From Selaginella moellendorffii (lineage: Eukaryota > Streptophyta > Lycopodiopsida > Selaginellales > Selaginellaceae): DNA of 64,000 nucleotides. The stretch is from NCBI RefSeq assembly GCF_000143415.4, contig NW_003314359.1:150477-214476 (forward strand), given 5' to 3'. The notes beneath the pieces were generated by a model, which had not been told where the DNA came from, ran no database searches, and worked only from the letters and a program-made list of their open reading frames with translations. Both the position numbers and the translations under genes were made by a program. How positions within the stretch are numbered: the first letter of the stretch is position 1; each line of letters begins with the position of its first letter. Shown here one piece after another: positions 34,156 through 44,741 of this stretch.

Positions 34156-36354
34156 TTACCATCCCCATCGTCCAAACAAGCCTTTCTTCTTCTCTTTGAG
34201 ACGAGCTTCCAACGACGGGAACTCGATGGAATTGATGGCCGTGTCCAGGAATATGGGACGGCAAGGGACGGCCTTGAAAGCGGGAGGGACTTGTGAGATT
34301 CGCGGTGCCGCGCCAGGCGAGCCCAAGGCTGACTTATACTTGTCCAGCTGAGAAAGAAGATAGTTATCCTGGAACAAGGAAACCAGCTCAAGCCAATGCA
34401 ATCGAATCGAGAGAGCTACGAGTACCTTTGATTCCGCGAGACTCAGGGAGGAAACTCCTTCTTGGGCTTCTTGTTGCTTCTCGAGGCTCTGCATCACACC
34501 TCGGGCATGGGCCAAAAGACTTTCACTTCTGCATTGGCCTATAAGCTCCTGTATTTCTTCCACCAGGGATTCGTTCTTCTTTTGAAGCCGGAGCGCGGAC
34601 TCGGCATGCTCACGAGCACGCCCAAGCAACGCAAATGCTTCGGCGTGTTGGCCTGCGAGGCTATACGCTTGTGCGAGATGAAAGCATCTAGAAAATGCAA
34701 TCGGTCAGTGGAGCAAATTATATGCTTAAGCGCAGGCTTGTTACCTCTCAGCGCGGTAGAGAACCTGGCTCGCAGACAACTCCAGGGCATACTTTTCTTC
34801 CTCGTCCGTTTTCTCTCTTCCAGATGTTGCCAAATCGGTTAGCTCCATAAGGTTCTGCAGTCAAGAGAGCGTTAGCCATCTTTCCTTGCAGCTTGCAGAA
34901 GTACTTACAGTGTTTAAAGTATCGCAGAGTGTCACGATCTCTTGAAGCGTTGCAAGATCCTGCTGCCGACTCAGCCGGCTCTTGGCTATAGACAATTGCA
35001 GTCTGGCACGCTCGATCGTTCCTGCAAAAATCAAGCAGCTAACAGCTTTGTCCAGCCCGATCAACGAGTCCCGCAAATTGTCAGCATTTCCAGCTGTTGC
35101 CAGGTCCTCGCGTATGTTCTTCCTCGCCTCTTGATAACCTCCTAGGATTTTCTCGTACAGTCCCTGTTTTTTCTCCGCTGTCGAGGAAGATCCAAGCTCT
35201 CTTTCAAGATTTTGAACTGTAACATCAGACAAAGAAGATGAGAACAAAAAATAAAGCAATGTCTTCAACGTTAGACTAACCTTTCAAGACACAAGCTCGT
35301 GTCTTGATATTATGAACTGGGAATTTGTGTCCTAACCAGGTGACACAAACTGTTGAGATCTCTTCTTGTGTTTTGACTTCTACCATAACAGCCTGCAATG
35401 CTTAAGAGTCATAAACAATACTTCAGAGTTGTAAAGGTCGTACCTCTAATTTACCATGCAGTTCCCGGTCTGATTCATCCTCAGGACCTTCCGCATCGTC
35501 CATCTGCTGGAGAGAATGCAAGCAATGGCGAATGTTTTGTTCAATTTCTTCGACACGCTGCTTGTAAAGGATCTGATTGTCAGCGTCTCCATACCGTCCA
35601 AGTTCTTCGTAGATGATCCTGTTTCACAGAGATTAAAAAAAAAACATATTCCACGTAATCAGTGTCTTACCGAGCATTCTTGAACTTTCTCAAAGCAAAT
35701 TGCCAGTTCCTCTCGGCATCTACAAGAAGAAGTCCCCTCAAGTAGGAAGCATACGCCTTCCAGTCAAAGAAAAATGAGAACTTGAAGAAACGAGAGACTG
35801 ATTCCTTACCGTGGCCTCGAGCGCTGTCCTAGGATTTGCTTTCTCATTGCAAAGAGACTCGAGTAAATCTGCCCACTTGCAGGCTTTTCTCAATCGTCCA
35901 AGCCAGTGATACCGCCCTTTCCCAGTTGGAGCTTCTTCTTTGAGATGCATAGCTTGGCTCCAAGCTCTCTCGGCCAAGTAGAGGGCAATGTGGAGATGCC
36001 TGTCAAGAGAAAACATATCTTGAGCGCGTCAAGCTCGTCCTCTTAGCCTCAAACCTGACTTCCGAGACGTTGGCGACTCCCAGAGGCTTCTTCACGTATC
36101 TCCCCCGGCCGTGAGTAAACTTGACCGATTTGTACAGCCGCCGCAGCCGATTCGTGCAGTACTCCTTGTAGCGCTTGTAATCCTTGTGGCGCAATCCATG
36201 CTCCGCTTGCGAAGCATTGATCATCTCCAGCACTGGCGAGACCACAGAGAGAGAAATTGGCACCGAAATCGCTCCGATCTACTCGCGACTTACATCCGAA
36301 GGAGAATCCCTGCCGCTGCGGCTGCGCTGCGCCTGCCGCAGCCTCCACCTCCAT
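34156..36354 (-). CDS. SRP68: Signal recognition particle 68 kDa subunit
   Basis: Ten exons (36354-36294, 36232-36055, 35999-35810, 35756-35671, 35618-35444, 35392-35281, 35216-34909, 34854-34745, 34687-34426, 34368-34156) give 564 residues. The N-terminal RNA-binding domain shows AEHGLRHKDYKRYKEYCTNR and LRRLYKSVKF, then LAERAWSQAMHLKEE and RKACKWADLLESLC. The later part is TPR-like (CFHLAQAYSLAGQHAEAFAL) and the end reads FDTA-like LDTAINSIEFPSL with a basic KEKKKGLFGRWGW tail. SRP68 pairs with SRP72 on the SRP RNA in the cytosol for co-translational targeting. The first codons follow a telo-box (AACCCTAACCC, 36370-36380). Confidence 0.94.
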
Positions 36355-36631
36355 CGCCTCCACTTCAAGAACCCTAACCCCTGCCTAAGCAAAAATGCCG
36401 TAAGAAAAATAAGGATATTCGCCGTCCAAGGTACAAGAATATTCCCAAGCATTGACCAGCGGTCAAGATTTTTTATTCCAGGCAAATCCTCGCTGGGAGG
36501 AAGAATAGCCAGCAATGTTTGAATTTCTGTGCACACTCATCCAAGGCCTTTTAGAAGCGTTTCTTGGGAGAGAAGAGGAGAGGGATTTTCTTTCTTTCTT
36601 CCTTGGCCTTTAATAGAGCTCGCTCCTCCAA
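36355..36631. promoter_or_regulatory. Divergent promoter, SRP68 / amino acid permease
   Basis: The 277 bp between start codons contains the SRP68 telo-box just upstream of its ATG and a T/C-rich stretch before the permease start. No RNA gene was seen. Confidence 0.5.
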
Positions 36632-38460
36632 ATGAAGGCGGAGGCCGCCATGGAGGCGGCGGGCGCTCCTCCTCCGCCAGGCGCGATCGACAAGGACGAT
36701 GACGGCCGCCCCAAGCGCCAAGGTATGCGATGAGGATCCACGGATTTCCAGCGTTCTTGGAGCCTTGTTTTGATTTCCATTCCCCCAAATCTTCCAGGGA
36801 CGGTGTGGTCGGCGGCCGCTCACGTAATCACTGGCGTGATTGGATCCGGGGTCCTCTCCCTGGCCTGGAGCTTCGCGCAGCTGGGATGGATCGCCGGCCC
36901 GATTGTGCTGCTCATCTTTGCTTACTTGACTTATTACACCTCGGCCTTGCTAGCCGATTGCTACAGGTTCCCGGATCCCACCACTGGGAAGCGGAACTAT
37001 CGATACAAAGACGCTGTGAAAGTCACATTGGGTGAGTGTTCTTGTTCTCTTCTCTTTTAGTTTTTTCTTCCAATGGTCATTTTTTTCCAACTTCTTTGTT
37101 GTCCTTGTAGGGAGAGTGGAATTGTGGCTGTGCGCGCTGGCTCAGTACAGTAATTTGGCTGCCACTGCGGTGGGATACACTGTTACCGGTGCTTTGAGCA
37201 TGGCGTAAGTGTTTTTCTCTTTCAAGCGTTGAATGACTGATTCGTTTGTTTCTTTTTTCTTTCGCAGAGCAATCGCTCGAGCGAATTGCCTTCACACCAA
37301 AGGCTCGAAAGCGTTGGGATGCGGTGTCTCCGTCAATCTGTACGTGACGGCCTTCGGGTTGATCCAGCTCGTTTTCTCGCAAATCCCAAACTTCCACGAG
37401 CTATGGTGGCTTTCGTACCTTGCGACAGCCATGTCCTTCACGTATTCAACAATCGTCTTGGTCCTGGGGCTGGCGAAACTTATAGGCATGTATGTTTTGG
37501 ATTTATTTTTATTTTTTTGTTTTTTTTTTCTCGCAACGCATATCTCAACTCTACATGAATTCGCAGGAAACGGTCGTGTTTCTGGTAGTCCTGGTGGTCT
37601 AGTGACGACCCCGGCTCAAAAGACTTGGGCGGTGTTCCAGGCGCTGGGAAACGTTGCGTTTGCCTACTCGTTTTCAATGATTCTGATCGAAATTCAGGTA
37701 GCCATCACGACAAAGCTCTCTATCCAGCACACATCTCACGGTTTTTTATTCGACAGGACACGCTAAGATCAACACCCCCAGAGAACAAGACAATGAAGAA
37801 GGCAACACTCGTTGGAGTATTAGCCACGACTGCCTTCTACATGTCAATCGCCTGTGTCAACTACGCGGCCTTTGGTGATTCTGCTCCTGGAAACTTACTG
37901 AGCCAAGGCTTCGAAAAGCCTTACTGGCTCATTGACTTTTCAAACGCTTGCATCGTTCTCCACTTGGTTGGAGCTTACCAGGTAAGGATCAATGTAAGAA
38001 CTCTCCTCTGAAAACCAACTTGGCATGGAACTTCCATCAGGTGTACAGTCAGCCTCTATTCGATTTCGTCGAAGCCTGGGCACTGGAGAAATGGCCACAC
38101 AGCGCTCTCAACACCACTCACAAGATCAAGCTCCTTCACTGGAGGTACTCCACCACGCTCTTCCGGCTCGTCTGGAGAAGCCTCTTCGTGATAGCAACCA
38201 CAGTGATAGCCATGGCGATCCCCTTCTTCAACGACGTGCTGGGTTTGCTGGGCGCGATGGGCTTCTGGCCTCTCACCGTCTACTTCCCGATCCAGATGCA
38301 CATCAAGCAAGCCCAGATCAAAACGTGGTCGATGCGGTGGCTCAAGCTCCAAGCCATCAGCGCGTTTTGTCTAGTCATCTCCATCGCCGCGGGTATCGGA
38401 TCCATCGAAGGGATCTACCAGGACCTCAAGGCTTATACTCCCTTCCACGCTAATTTCTAA
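36632..38460 (+). CDS. Amino acid permease (AAP/AAAP family)
   Basis: Seven exons (36632-36722, 36798-37031, 37111-37204, 37268-37485, 37567-37697, 37757-37981, 38041-38460) give 470 residues with about ten membrane spans. Family marks are GTVWSAAAHVITGVIGSGVL, LAWSFAQLGWIAGP, YRYKDAVKVTLG, ALGNVAFAYSFSMILIEIQ, ENKTMKKATLVGV and YSQPLFDFVEAW. It should be a proton-coupled amino acid importer at the plasma membrane. The donor of intron 4 is GC (ATAG/GCATGT at 37486); using the nearby GT would need an unlikely internal acceptor and would delete the conserved G-x-GS segment. Confidence 0.93.
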
Positions 38461-38555
38461 AGAGCGCTAAGATTTCAATTTAAATTTGCTAACGTAATTT
38501 TCACTTAACCTCTGAAATGTTCTTGTCTGCTTGTTGAAAGAGTCCGCCTTCTATA

Positions 38556-39717
38556 ATGGAGCTTGAGCAAAGAATGTCTGTGCTCATCACTGGAGCCGGT
38601 TCTGGAATTGGTATAGCTAAGTGTTGATTTTGGTCTGATCTGTTTCTCTTGTTCTTCTCTCCAGGCAGAGCCTTGGCTGTGGCTCTTGCTAAGAAAGGTA
38701 CAAGCATATCTGTGCTCGATATTGTTGAGAAAAATGCCCTGGAGACGCTTGAGATGGTCAAGCAGGAGTATGAGAAGCTGCAGGTTGAAGACAAACCTTC
38801 TACGATATGTATTCGGTGTGATGTAGCAAAACCAGGTAAAGCATAGCCCCAATCCAAAGCAACTTGTCTTCCAGCTGATTTTATTTGTGATTACAACAGA
38901 TGAGGTCTCGTCCGCATTTGAACAGCACATCGCCGTCTTCAAAAGTCTGGACATTTGCATCAACTGTGCTGGAGTAGCTCATACGAGTGATTTCATTGAC
39001 GACGAGCAGGGGCTTTGGCGTCGACTTGTCGATGTCAACCTGAATGGCACAATAGAGTGCAGTCGACTTGAAGTAAAGAATTTTGCCTTGTTTTGCTACT
39101 TCTGTAAGCAGATCCTCTCTTGTTTGCTGCAGATTAAGGCCATGAAATCCCTTGGTAAACCAGGATGTATCATAAACTTTGCATCTGCCTTGGGACTCTA
39201 TCCAGCACCATGTGCACCAATTTACGCTGCGTCCAAAGGTTTGATTCATGAATGGTGAAGAACATAGAATTTCATTTTCTGATATGATCTGTTTCCCTGT
39301 GCACAGCCGGTGTTGTCATGCTGACAAGATCACTGGTGAATCTTCGAAGCGAAGGAATCCGAGTAAATGTTGTTTGCCCTGAGGTCTGATATATATGCGT
39401 ATCCTATGTCTGCAACATAGTAACAGGTGCTTCCTCGTTTTAGTTCGTAGACACACCTATGGGAAACCTTTTACCAGTTACCATGATCGATGCTGCTGAT
39501 GGCTTCATTCCAATGGAGAAAGTTATCAATGGTGAGCCAGTTTTAAATATGTGATTGTCTACAAACAGAGATTTCAGGAGTGTTTGAGCTCATTGAAGAC
39601 GAGAGCAAAGCTGGATGCTGCCTATGGATAACTCAAAGGCACGGTGTCAAATACTGGCCTTGCAGTGAGCAAGAGCAAACCTACTCGGATGAGACTATTT
39701 GTATTTTTGGGAGCTAG
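38556..39717 (+). CDS. Short-chain dehydrogenase/reductase (classical SDR)
   Basis: Seven exons (38556-38610, 38665-38835, 38900-39072, 39133-39238, 39307-39383, 39444-39531, 39578-39717) give 269 residues. The Rossmann motif is LITGAGSGIGRALA; NCAG is present in place of NNAG; the catalytic Ser lies in NFASALGLYP and the active-site pair in YAASK. The substrate loop includes PEFVDTPMG. The protein ends within a dimer-type C-terminus. The acidic LDIVEKN after strand two favours NAD+ over NADP+. The physiological substrate cannot be read; distant similarity to 15-hydroxyprostaglandin-type SDRs is possible. Confidence 0.92.
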
Positions 39718-40140
39718 CCTCATATTTGAGAGTATGCACATATCTATAATTTATATATCAAGATTATAGAATAAACAAAAATATACTAGAAATTTTATAA
39801 ATTACAAACAAAATACAAAAATAATCTAAATGAAGAACAATGGTTAAATGGTAAAATATTCTAGGATATTCAAGCATATTTTAAGTATATCCACTACCAC
39901 CTTGCTTAAGCAAACCAAAAATAATTTAAATAATAATATAAACATAAAAACGTTATCTTGAATAACTTGGCTCACACAAATGCAAATGGACAACCTTATA
40001 TCTGAGATATTGCAGTCATTGACATGGAATCTAGATTGTAGGCCACCAGAAAGTAAAGCCACTTCTTATAGAAACCTTTCGAAAAACCTAGAAATAAATC
40101 CTTCCTATTATATCAAATGAGGTGTCCACAAAATTCCATT
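39718..40140. other. AT-rich spacer
   Basis: This 423 bp AT-rich stretch follows the SDR gene. No coding or RNA signal was seen. Confidence 0.4.
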
Positions 40141-40946
40141 ATGTGCTATGCCATCGTCATGCTGGGTCCCAAGGATACCGGCATGAGCACACTGCTAGTG
40201 AAAGAATCACACAGGGCGAACGTTGAGAAGTTGCCCGACTTCAAATCAATGAGAAAGATAGGCAGAGCTTGGTCCAGATATCCCTGAGAGATGTGCTTGC
40301 TTCCGCGCTGGGGAATGGAGGCTCAGATCACAGAGGTAACAACTGGATCGGGAAGTTGTCTTCTGGAGGGAAAGCTGCTGTTGATCCGGCTAACTTCTTC
40401 TCGAGAATGCAAGACGAGGCGAACAAAGCATCCAGCTTGTCGCCGGTGCTGCGGTGTTTCAAGAATTTCGTCCTGGACACAGTTACGATTGGCAGGACAA
40501 GTATCGGAACGAGCACTAGAGTTTTTGGCGTGCCTGACGAAACAGAAGCAGGCGGCGCTTGTGGTTTTGGCATATTCGGTCGACCCACACTTTCAGGGAC
40601 TCTATCAATGGTTCGGGCTTGGAAACTTCAGCAAGTCTGACGCAGAGGCGTTCTTCCGGAATTGTTGCCTGAACAACGCACAACGAGCGGCATTCAACAA
40701 CAAGAGCTGGGACGAGCTGTTCAAGCACACATAGGCGGCTCTCCCTCGATGCTAATGACAGCAGCGGAGTTGGGACTGGAGATGGAATGGGGGAAAGTGG
40801 CGTCGCGAATGAGAGAGGACGCCGGGTCTGGTCTCCTCGCTCGTCTTGCTCGAAGCAGCCCCGACTACACTCGTGGTGATGCTGCCATGGTTTTGGACGA
40901 GCTTGTAGCCAGGGATGACTTGATAGACAAGCTTGGCTCAAGCTGA
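40141..40946 (+). pseudogene. Decayed P-loop NTPase-like gene
   Basis: Three reading frames each carry part of what looks like one protein. The first opens at 40141 with a Walker A-like LGPKDTGMSTLLVKE, in which Met replaces the catalytic Lys of GKST. It stops at 40285, while the likely continuation (VQISLRDVLASAL) is in another frame from about 40269. A third segment (LVVLAYSVDPHFQGLYQWF then SKSDAEAFFRNC and WDELFKHT) runs to 40734. The tail (GGSPSMLMTAAELGLEMEW to DDLIDKLGSS) is in yet another frame to 40946. No intron signals fit these shifts. A disabled archaeal-type or STAND-like ATPase is the best reading; the exact family is uncertain. Confidence 0.5.
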
Positions 40947-41206
40947 ATCTCAGGCCAAGATTAATCCTTTATTCGCCGTGGCATCTACTGTGTCCATGAT
41001 TCTAACAAGTAGACATTGCCATGCCGCTAGATTGTGCCTGTGGATGAAGCCCATCGTCTGTTTGAAGCCAGTTGAACGTTCAACATTCTCTTTAGCTGTA
41101 AATATTTAATTTCTTGGTCATACAGTCAACTGTCAACGTTCAACTGTGAGCATTTTAAACTATAAAGAAAGCCCCGAGAGCCGGCATTTAGGGTTCTTCT
41201 TGCGCG

Positions 41207-41729
41207 ATGCCGAGGGTCCGGACGAGCAAGGTCGAGTACCCGGAGGGATGGGCCATGATCGAGGAGACGCTCAACTCCTTCGACGGCAAGATGCGCGAAG
41301 GTAAGCAAGCTAAGCGCCGCTAAGATTTCGGCTCCCCGCGAGGATGATGAAAATATTATCCCTTGTTGTGCTCTCTCTTGCGCAGCTGTGAATGAATCCG
41401 ACGACGGCAAGAGGATTTGCGAGGCGTCGTGGCCGATTTTCAAGATCGCGCACCAGAAGAGCCGCTACATATACGATCTCTACTACAAGAAGAAGGAGAT
41501 TTCGAAGGAGCTCTACGACTTCTGCGTCGATCAGAACTACGTGGACAAGAACCTCATTGCCAAGTGGAAGAAGCCCGGCTACGAGCGGCTGTGCTGCCTG
41601 AGATGCATCCAGCCCAGGGATCACAACTTCGGGACGAACTGCCTGTGCCGGGTGCCTCGCGAGAGCAGGGAAGTGAAAGTCCTGGAATGCATCCAGTGTG
41701 GCTGCAAGGGTTGCGCCAGTGGTGACTAG
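41207..41729 (+). CDS. BUD31: BUD31/G10 pre-mRNA splicing factor
   Basis: Two exons (41207-41300, 41386-41729) give 145 residues, the exact family length. The protein begins [20 protein letters not shown] and continues [20 protein letters not shown] and [16 protein letters not shown]. The C-terminal zinc cluster has [20 protein letters not shown] and [12 protein letters not shown]31 is a core spliceosome protein (Bact/RES-linked) in all eukaryotes. A telo-box (TTTAGGGTTC, 41188-41197) lies directly before the start. Confidence 0.97.
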
Positions 41730-42003
41730 AAGGCACGGCAAGCAAGCGATCTAGAAAGCACGCGAGGAGAATGATCTCTACTATCACTGTAAATCGCTAC
41801 TGGCTGCCTCCTTCGCTTTTAAATAAGAGCGAGCTTAACTTTGTGTTCTTCCTCGTTTGCTTCCTTCTCCTTTTTCTTCTCTCTTTGTGCTCACGGCTTA
41901 CAGGTCTTTGAAGCTCCCCTCCAAGCAAGCTTGGTGAGTTCCTGTGCTTTGGACTTGGTTATCTTCTCACTTTTTTCACTGCTTTTGTAGGGTTCTTGAG
42001 AGG
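41730..42003. other. Spacer BUD31 / cyclophilin-like
   Basis: This 274 bp stretch contains the BUD31 3' flank and a T/C-rich intron-like tract ending in TTGTAG before the next start at 42004, which suggests the cyclophilin-like gene may have a spliced 5' leader. Confidence 0.4.
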
Positions 42004-43013
42004 ATGAGTTCTTCCAGAGCTGGACTTTTGCTACTGTGTGTCTGGTTCGTGGTCGTAGCATGCGTTTCCAGGAATGAAGCGTTCGTGGGCTACTCAGAGG
42101 TTTCTTTAGCTACTGCTAGTACTGGTGCCAGCAACCAGAATTTTCGAGAAAACGGTTTGTCCAGCGATGGGTTGTCAAGATCTGGCCTGACCCTCTTGAT
42201 TGTTGTTACAGTTTCTCTCTTTGAGCGGCCAGACTGCTTGCTTTTCTCCACCGAATTTGGGGTCTGTAAGATTTTGCGCTCTCTTAAAAATTAAACTGGT
42301 TTAAGAAACAGGAGATCGAGGTCGAGCTTGCAACCACAGCTGCTCCTGAGACAGTATCTTTCATCAAGGCAAGTAGAGGAGATTATATCCCGAGTACACT
42401 TCTAAGTTTTGGAGTTTTGCCGCAGGATCTGGTTGCCAAAGGCACATACAATGGTTGTAGTTTTTATCGAGCTGAACCACCTGGTGATACATATGATCAA
42501 GGTAGCACAGTTCCTCGGAAAGGGTACTGTTTTGTAGTTCACTGCTTTGGTCTGTTGATGCGAAACCGAAAACATGTAACAGGTATGCGCTTGTACAAGG
42601 TGGTTTATTCTCGTGCGGAAAGCAGCAGGACGTCGACCTGCCTGTTGAGTCCAGATGGAAGCACACCAAAGGAACAGTGTCGTTGATCACGGTAGGCTTT
42701 CTTTTTACTTCCGTCTCCTTACTAACCAGCTTCGATTTTCAGCGCACAAGCGAGTTTTTCTTCAGTCTCGAAGACCATCCGGAGTGGGATGGCAGCTTTT
42801 CCGTATGGGGAAAGGTAATTCTCGACTTCGAATGGCGACTATTGTGATGCCTGCCGTATCTCGCAGGTCGCTAGTGCCTCGGGCTTCTCCGCGTTGGAGC
42901 GAATCGCTGCCCTTCCAACGCATCAAGAAGTCCACCCGAGCGGAACTGTTATGAGAATACTCTCTAAAGAAGTGACATTTTCCCTGGCTCTCAAACCGAG
43001 CCGAGACAACTAG
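42004..43013 (+). CDS. Cyclophilin-like peptidyl-prolyl isomerase, membrane or secreted
   Basis: Six exons (42004-42261, 42312-42368, 42426-42523, 42583-42691, 42743-42814, 42867-43013) give 246 residues. The N-terminus is a signal peptide or anchor (GLLLLCVWFVVVACVS). The body follows the cyclophilin barrel: FGEIEVELATTAAPETVSFI, GCSFYRAEP (catalytic Arg in F-Y-R), KGYALVQGGLF, HTKGTVSLIT and FFFSLEDHPEWDGSFSVWGK. The Trp and His residues of the cyclosporin site are not evident, so activity is doubtful. Exon 1 also contains a possible 57 bp in-frame intron (42155-42211), so the protein could be 19 residues shorter. Intron 2 has a GC donor (GCAAGT at 42369). Confidence 0.75.
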
Positions 43014-43186
43014 ACAAGACGATCTCATACCGAGACAAGACGATCTGAAATCGAGGAACTAGACAAGATTGGCAACAGAGACTCAAAGCTTTAACTTGGA
43101 AACGAATCGCACCAGCAGCGGCAAAAACTTATTGAGACGCGGAGTCGTCGGCTCCACTTATTATTGGAGATCTTCAACCGTGACGA

Positions 43187-43954
43187 TCACGGAGCAGCAG
43201 CGGCAGCAGCGACAACCTCCTGCCATGCCGGTCGCGACGAGATCTTCTCCCACCACGCGCTGACGTTCTTCTTGGAGGTGACGACGTCACCCTTCTTGGC
43301 CACGTTGATGAGATAGTGGAGATACGGGACGTGCGAGAGGTCGGCCAGTGAGAAGAAGCTGCCGGCAAGGTAGTCCTGGGAGGCGAGGTGGCTCTCGTAG
43401 ATGGCCAGCACCGAGTCGAGCTTCTTGAGGTTGCTCTCCACCACCTCCTGGTCCGGGGTGAGGCCGCGGAACTTGGAGAAGACCAGCTGGAAGACGATGG
43501 TGGAGATTGGGGGGTTGAAGTTCTGGGACTCCACTTCCAGCCACTGCTCGACCAGTGCTCGGTCCTCGGGGGTTTTGCCGTAGAGCGGCTCTCCTTTGGG
43601 AGACAAGTCACAGATGTAACGGGAGATCGCTCGGGATTCTGCATTTTGGGGGAAGAACTTTCGCCGTCAGGGATTGAAATGTCTTCCGAGTTACTCACCG
43701 AAGAGGGTCAGGCCTTTGTTCTCGAGCACAGGGATCTGTCCGAAGGGCTACGCACAGGGAATGTGAGGAAAGGATTAGTTTTCCGAGATTTTGGGAAAGA
43801 TGTGTACCTGTTTGGCGAGGAACTGAGGGTCCTTGTGCTCTCCGGCGGCCATATTGACGGGAACCAGCTCGTAATCGAGGCTCTTCTCCTTGAGGGTGTA
43901 GAGGACCCGGCCAGTGCAAGTTGACATGGGGATGCCATAGATCTTGATCGCCAT
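43187..43954 (-). CDS. Glutathione S-transferase, phi class
   Basis: Three exons (43954-43808, 43747-43699, 43638-43187) give 215 residues, and the intron positions are those of plant phi GSTs. The N-domain reads KIYGIPMSTCTGRVLYTLKE, with the catalytic Ser in STCT, and QPFGQIPVLE, then ESRAISRYIC for glutathione binding. The C-domain has VEQWLEVESQNFNPPI and DYLAGSFFSLADLSHVPYL. It should be a cytosolic detoxification enzyme. The 3' end converges with the cyclophilin-like gene (173 bp between stops). Confidence 0.95.
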
Positions 43955-44561
43955 TGCTTGGAGATCTGGTGCAAGAGCGAGGGGATCACAAGTTCGTCCA
44001 GCACAAAAGTGGAAGCTTGCGGCGGTGACAAGAACGACATACCTTCTCTTCCACACCTCGCTAGATATTCTTCTAGGGAGGCCCTCTCGTTTATAGCAAC
44101 TTTGGAGGACCCACGCAGCCTGGGTGTGCATTAATGCAAGTTAATGAATTTCGAAGAGGATCTAATCCGAGCATATTCTATGCCCAATTAAGAATAGCTA
44201 GGATATACTTACCATATATTTGGATAGAATATATTCTAATAAAAAAACAGAGAGTGAGAGAAAGAGTTTATAATTTATAAATGGAAATGCTCAATGATGA
44301 CATTGCACAGTAGTTATAATTGTAATTATCAAATTTTTTTTTATCATTTTCAATAATCTGAACCAGGAAAGACTTGGTCTTTGTAAGTGTTTATATTGCA
44401 ATAACAATTGGGATTGGGATTGTAACTTTCAGAACAGTCTGGAAGCTCATTCAAGTGGAGGAGGATATACCAACCCTCATGGAAATAACACAACATTTAC
44501 TTATAGACATTGTGGTAAATCATATAGTGTTAAATTACATGTCTATAAAATTTTAAAGTTT

Positions 44562-44592
<31 letters not shown>

Positions 44593-44741
44593 GATCTTTG
44601 GAGAAATTATTGTATTGATAAATATTTAGATATGATATCTACATTTAAATACATGAGCATTCCCAACATATAGTTGCCATTTCTACGGTGAAATAATATA
44701 TTTATAGATCGAAATAAGCAGCTGAAATAGATCAATGCAAT
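43955..44741. other. AT-rich spacer with TA microsatellite
   Basis: This 787 bp AT-rich stretch holds the GST promoter side and the PPR 3' flank. A TA run sits at about 44564-44586. No gene was recognised. Confidence 0.5.
44564..44586. repeat. (TA)n microsatellite
   Basis: About eleven TA units within an AT-rich spacer. Confidence 0.85.
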
